From CALGLS01 sp047626155 (GTDB taxonomy: Bacteria > Bacteroidota > Bacteroidia > Chitinophagales > Saprospiraceae), in contig JBLHRR010000022.1 of NCBI GenBank assembly GCA_047626155.1, positions 1-50,895 on the forward strand: a stretch of DNA of 50,895 nt, in the 5' to 3' direction. Shown piece by piece: positions 48,672-50,895 of the stretch. Numbering within the stretch: the first letter of the stretch is position 1; each line of letters opens with the position of its first letter. The notes beneath the pieces are model-generated. The model did no database searches, had not been told where the DNA came from, and saw nothing but the letters and a program-made list of their open reading frames with translations. The position numbers and the translations under genes were made by a program.

Positions 48672-48773
48672 TAAGTAACAACGGAAAATAATATTAAACC
48701 ACTGCCACCGCTTGGGTATATAATGGTCTAAATAAGTCTGTTCCGGTCGGGTGGGTTATTTTTGGTGTCCTAC
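48672..48773 (-). repeat. Modular palindromic element, copy G
   Basis: Read in reverse: left end AGGACACCAAAAATAA, CCGGAAC module (CCCACCCGACCGGAAC), TTTAGACCATTATATACCC, then the right end TTATTTTCCGTTGTTACTTA. The CACTCTCC loop module is absent. It lies just past the 3' end of the arginyl-transferase-like gene. Confidence 0.75.
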
Positions 48774-48801
48774 TAAAGGAAATAATAAATCATCGCCCCT
48801 A

Positions 48802-49857
48802 TTACAATAACCGTTCTATTGTTTCTGTGATAGTGAGTGGATCGTTAGAGGAGCCTAATAATTTACGAGGAATTAGAAAATCCAGGTAGGACTTATCCTT
48901 GTCAAAGCCCTTAAAAAAACCGGGCATTAATAGCGAAACGGGATCCTCCAAATTCATAACAAAGAGTATAAAAAAGCTTTTCTTGTATAAGTCATAAACG
49001 ATGACCATCATCCCCTTTTTTATACCTTTTGGAAAGCAACTAAGGAAAACGGGTGTTCTCAAAAATTGCTCATTTGGATAACCATAAAGGTCTTTGTCAA
49101 ATAAAGGATAGAGCCATAATTGATGTGGAATTCCCTTTGCCTTTAGCTCTATTTGGACAGAAGCGAGCTGATGATAAATTTGATTAGATAAGAGACTTTT
49201 ATGATCTAAGTCTCTATACGGTAACCAAGAGTTGGTAGCTTCGTCGTAAAAATCGGTTGCTCCAATCCGTAATTTATAATCAAACTTCTCATAGCCAGGG
49301 ACAACATAGCCAGGATAATATTCTTCGTAATTCTGTTGTTGGCCATAAGCTATTTCTTCCAACATGGTGTAATAACCCAGGCTATATTTATTATAGTCCG
49401 GGTGAAACATTCCCATGATGCTTGCCAATGTTTTTTCTCCCCGGTCAAAGAAGCTACAACCGACTAACTGTTCTCCATCGTAAATGGCAATTTCGTAAGT
49501 GTCGTAAATATTGAAGGAAGTGTCTCCAAAAAGAGAGCTGCGTAAAGTCTTTGCAACGTGACCGCTAAAGCGTTGTCGATGTATTTTATATAGCTCTTCT
49601 TTTTCTTTATTGAAAATGGCCTTGCGGCTGATTACACTGAATTGACTTTGGTTTTTTCGCATCAACTTTCGCTGACTTTTACTGAATTGAAATCCATCTA
49701 ATGTGAGCCGTAACCAAACCGTGGTAAAAAGTACATCTTCAAAAGTGATAAAGCGGCAAGTGAAGATCGTTTGGCCCATTCTAAACCATCCTTTAGCAAG
49801 GTAGTCGTCTAACTCTTCTGGAAATAACTCTTGAGGATAATGAATCTCAGTGAACAT
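48802..49857 (-). CDS. Arginyl-tRNA--protein transferase-like (GNAT-fold) protein
   Basis: A 351-aa protein. The N-terminal half resembles ATE/Bpt transferases: YLAKGWFRMGQTIFTCRF, SKSQRKLMRKNQSQFSV and EKEELYKIHRQRFSGHV. The middle has a GNAT core (YEIAIYDGEQLVGCSFFDRG, SIMGMFHPDYNKYSLGYYTM) and EEYYPGYVVPGYEKFDYKLR, similar to the end of ATE. True ATE/Bpt uses Arg- or Leu-tRNA to label N-termini for degradation; the N-terminal cysteine cluster of ATE is missing here, so activity on proteins is uncertain. The C-terminal 110 residues are specific to this group. It lies upstream of copy G. Confidence 0.7.
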   Translation of the reverse strand: MFTEIHYPQELFPEELDDYLAKGWFRMGQTIFTCRFITFEDVLFTTVWLRLTLDGFQFSKSQRKLMRKNQSQFSVISRKAIFNKEKEELYKIHRQRFSGHVAKTLRSSLFGDTSFNIYDTYEIAIYDGEQLVGCSFFDRGEKTLASIMGMFHPDYNKYSLGYYTMLEEIAYGQQQNYEEYYPGYVVPGYEKFDYKLRIGATDFYDEATNSWLPYRDLDHKSLLSNQIYHQLASVQIELKAKGIPHQLWLYPLFDKDLYGYPNEQFLRTPVFLSCFPKGIKKGMMVIVYDLYKKSFFILFVMNLEDPVSLLMPGFFKGFDKDKSYLDFLIPRKLLGSSNDPLTITETIERLL

Positions 49858-49968
49858 AGCGCGTCCTAAATGGGGTTTACAACAGTGGATTAAAAAGGAG
49901 AGGAAAGGTAAGAAAAACTAGAGGAAGAAGCGAGATAGCCTTTGAATTTGTCTTGGAAAATAAGCTCC

Positions 49969-50778
49969 TTACCAAATTGGACAATGCGCAAGATCTATTT
50001 TTTCTTTATAAAAAAGCCGGGTGGTTTCTTCAAAAGAATGGGTGTAATCAGATACAAAGAACTGATGATCTGCCTTTAATTTATCATTAAGCAAATCCAT
50101 AGCCTTTAATTTGCTTTTTACAGTCTGAGCAACTATATCGTTAGAATCATAGACCTGTACTTCAGGGCCGAGAAACTGCTCTATATTTTTCCTGATAAGC
50201 GGATAATGCGTACAGGCCAGTAACAATGCGTCAATGGAATCCAAGGCAGGATCACTCAAATACTTTTCTATAATGGCATCACTGATATTGTCATTGAAAA
50301 AACCTTCCTCGATCATTGGAACGAGGAGTGGGGTGGCCATAGAAATAACATTTAGGTTGGGTTGCTTGGCCATTAATTTCAAACGATATACATCGGAGCG
50401 AATGGTTGCCTTTGTAGCGATGACGCCTACTTTAGAAAATTTTTTTTCAACAACAGCATCTACTAAAGGATCCACCACACTGACAAACACAGCCTGCCCG
50501 GCAAAGAAATCAATGAGTACATTGTAAGCTGCAGAGGAAGCAGAGTTGCAAGCAATAACAATCATCTTGCAATTTTTATCCAACAAAAACTTTACAATCT
50601 TTAAGCAGTAGAAGCAAATGGCATCGGCAGATTTGTCGCCATAAGGAAGATGAGCGGTATCACCGAAGTAGATGATTTGTTCATCGGGGAGATGGCTTAA
50701 AATAGCATTGGCGACCGTGAGGCCGCCAATGCCAGAGTCGAAGACTCCAATAGGTTGATATTTATTCTGCTTTTGCAA
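49969..50778 (-). CDS. murI: Glutamate racemase
   Basis: A 269-aa enzyme that makes D-glutamate for peptidoglycan. The catalytic pair is Cys77 in IACNSASSA and Cys near 187 in LACTHYPLI; Asp14-Ser15 in VFDSGIGG and the PYGDKS loop bind substrate. No ATG fits; the start is TTG at 50778, six bases after the stop of the OmpH/Skp-like gene upstream, so the two are probably co-transcribed. Confidence 0.95.
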   Translation of the reverse strand: MQKQNKYQPIGVFDSGIGGLTVANAILSHLPDEQIIYFGDTAHLPYGDKSADAICFYCLKIVKFLLDKNCKMIVIACNSASSAAYNVLIDFFAGQAVFVSVVDPLVDAVVEKKFSKVGVIATKATIRSDVYRLKLMAKQPNLNVISMATPLLVPMIEEGFFNDNISDAIIEKYLSDPALDSIDALLLACTHYPLIRKNIEQFLGPEVQVYDSNDIVAQTVKSKLKAMDLLNDKLKADHQFFVSDYTHSFEETTRLFYKEKIDLAHCPIW

Positions 50779-50784
50779 AATGAA

Positions 50785-50895
50785 TTACATTCCTAATTTA
50801 GCTTTAACCAATGTACTTACATCCATCACTTCATCAGCGTACAACAAAACAGCTGCATTGAAAATCATGGTGTAACCATTTTCTTTTGCGACAGC
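50785..50895 (-). CDS. C-terminal end of an OmpH/Skp-family chaperone (partial)
   Basis: The last 36 codons of a reverse-strand gene enter from the right edge: AVAKENGYTMIFNAAVLLYA followed by DEVMDVSTLVKAKLGM and TAA. This is the conserved C-terminus of OmpH/Skp-like periplasmic chaperones of Bacteroidota, which hold unfolded outer-membrane proteins. It lies immediately upstream of murI. The rest is outside the window. Confidence 0.8.
   Translation of the reverse strand, partial: AVAKENGYTMIFNAAVLLYADEVMDVSTLVKAKLGM

Noticed and set aside
4065..48773. Palindromic elements as a CRISPR array or IS remnants
   Set aside because: Copies are far apart with whole genes between them and have no regular spacers; no transposase fragments or cas genes are seen.

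Overview
The window is chromosomal DNA of an AT-rich Bacteroidota bacterium. The evidence is the gliding motility / type IX secretion genes (gldD, gldE, gldH and a PorE-like OmpA protein), promoters of the Bacteroidota form TTTG-N19-21-TAnnTTTG, many lipoproteins, Bacteroidota-typical DUF proteins (DUF4294, DUF922) and the conserved neighbourhood mutY-ssb-gldE-gldD. The Saprospiria (Lewinella / Haliscomenobacter-like) are my best guess below phylum level, but that is inference. I see no rRNA, tRNA, CRISPR array, prophage or intact insertion sequence.

Layout. 1-6.1 kb: M28 peptidase (cut by the window edge), cysS, an HD-domain protein, a cyclase-family hydrolase, a TPR membrane protein, a pterin dehydratase and a ROK sugar kinase. 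6.1-10.3 kb: ileS behind a long leader that holds an isoleucine-rich 19-residue peptide ORF followed by an intrinsic terminator, which has the architecture of a transcription attenuator. 10.3-19.6 kb: PhoD-like phosphatase, redoxin, M15 peptidase, S15/CocE hydrolase, alpha/beta hydrolase, S41 protease and a DMT transporter. 19.7-25.6 kb: SDR, mutY, ssb, gldE, gldD and, convergent, recA. 26-31.8 kb: TPR protein, SPASM radical SAM protein, a candidate structured RNA, two adjacent peptidyl-tRNA hydrolase genes, a frameshifted remnant of a secreted protein and a MurG-like glycosyltransferase. 31.9-37.5 kb: DadA-like oxidase, CotH protein, zinc-ribbon methyltransferase, then hemA with a CrtA-like gene. 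37.9-42.3 kb: aspS, gldH and the PorE-like gene. 42.7-50.9 kb: small hypothetical, DUF2147, DUF922, alkyltransferase-like protein, a TrpF-like protein without catalytic residues, prolyl oligopeptidase, DUF4294, an arginyl-transferase-like protein, murI and the end of an OmpH/Skp gene.

Genes that work together. gldE/gldD, gldH and the PorE-like protein belong to gliding and type IX secretion. Several genes handle aminoacyl-tRNA: cysS, ileS, aspS, hemA (uses Glu-tRNA), two pth genes and an ATE-like transferase. murI and a MurG-superfamily enzyme touch the envelope. hemA is followed by a gene of the CrtA family, a family reported to use heme.

The most unusual content is non-coding. At least seven copies (A-G) of a modular palindromic element of 55-150 bp lie between genes, with conserved ends (TATKACACAAAAAATAA and TTTTTCGTTGTTACTTA) and compensatory changes in the stem. 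Their ends contain the stop codons of three genes. There are also a second palindrome family of about 165 bp (two copies), a third hairpin family, a candidate structured RNA at 28777-28941 and a folded intergenic region at 16641-16817. Four genes have a -7 promoter box only 4-5 nt before the ATG, which suggests leaderless mRNAs.
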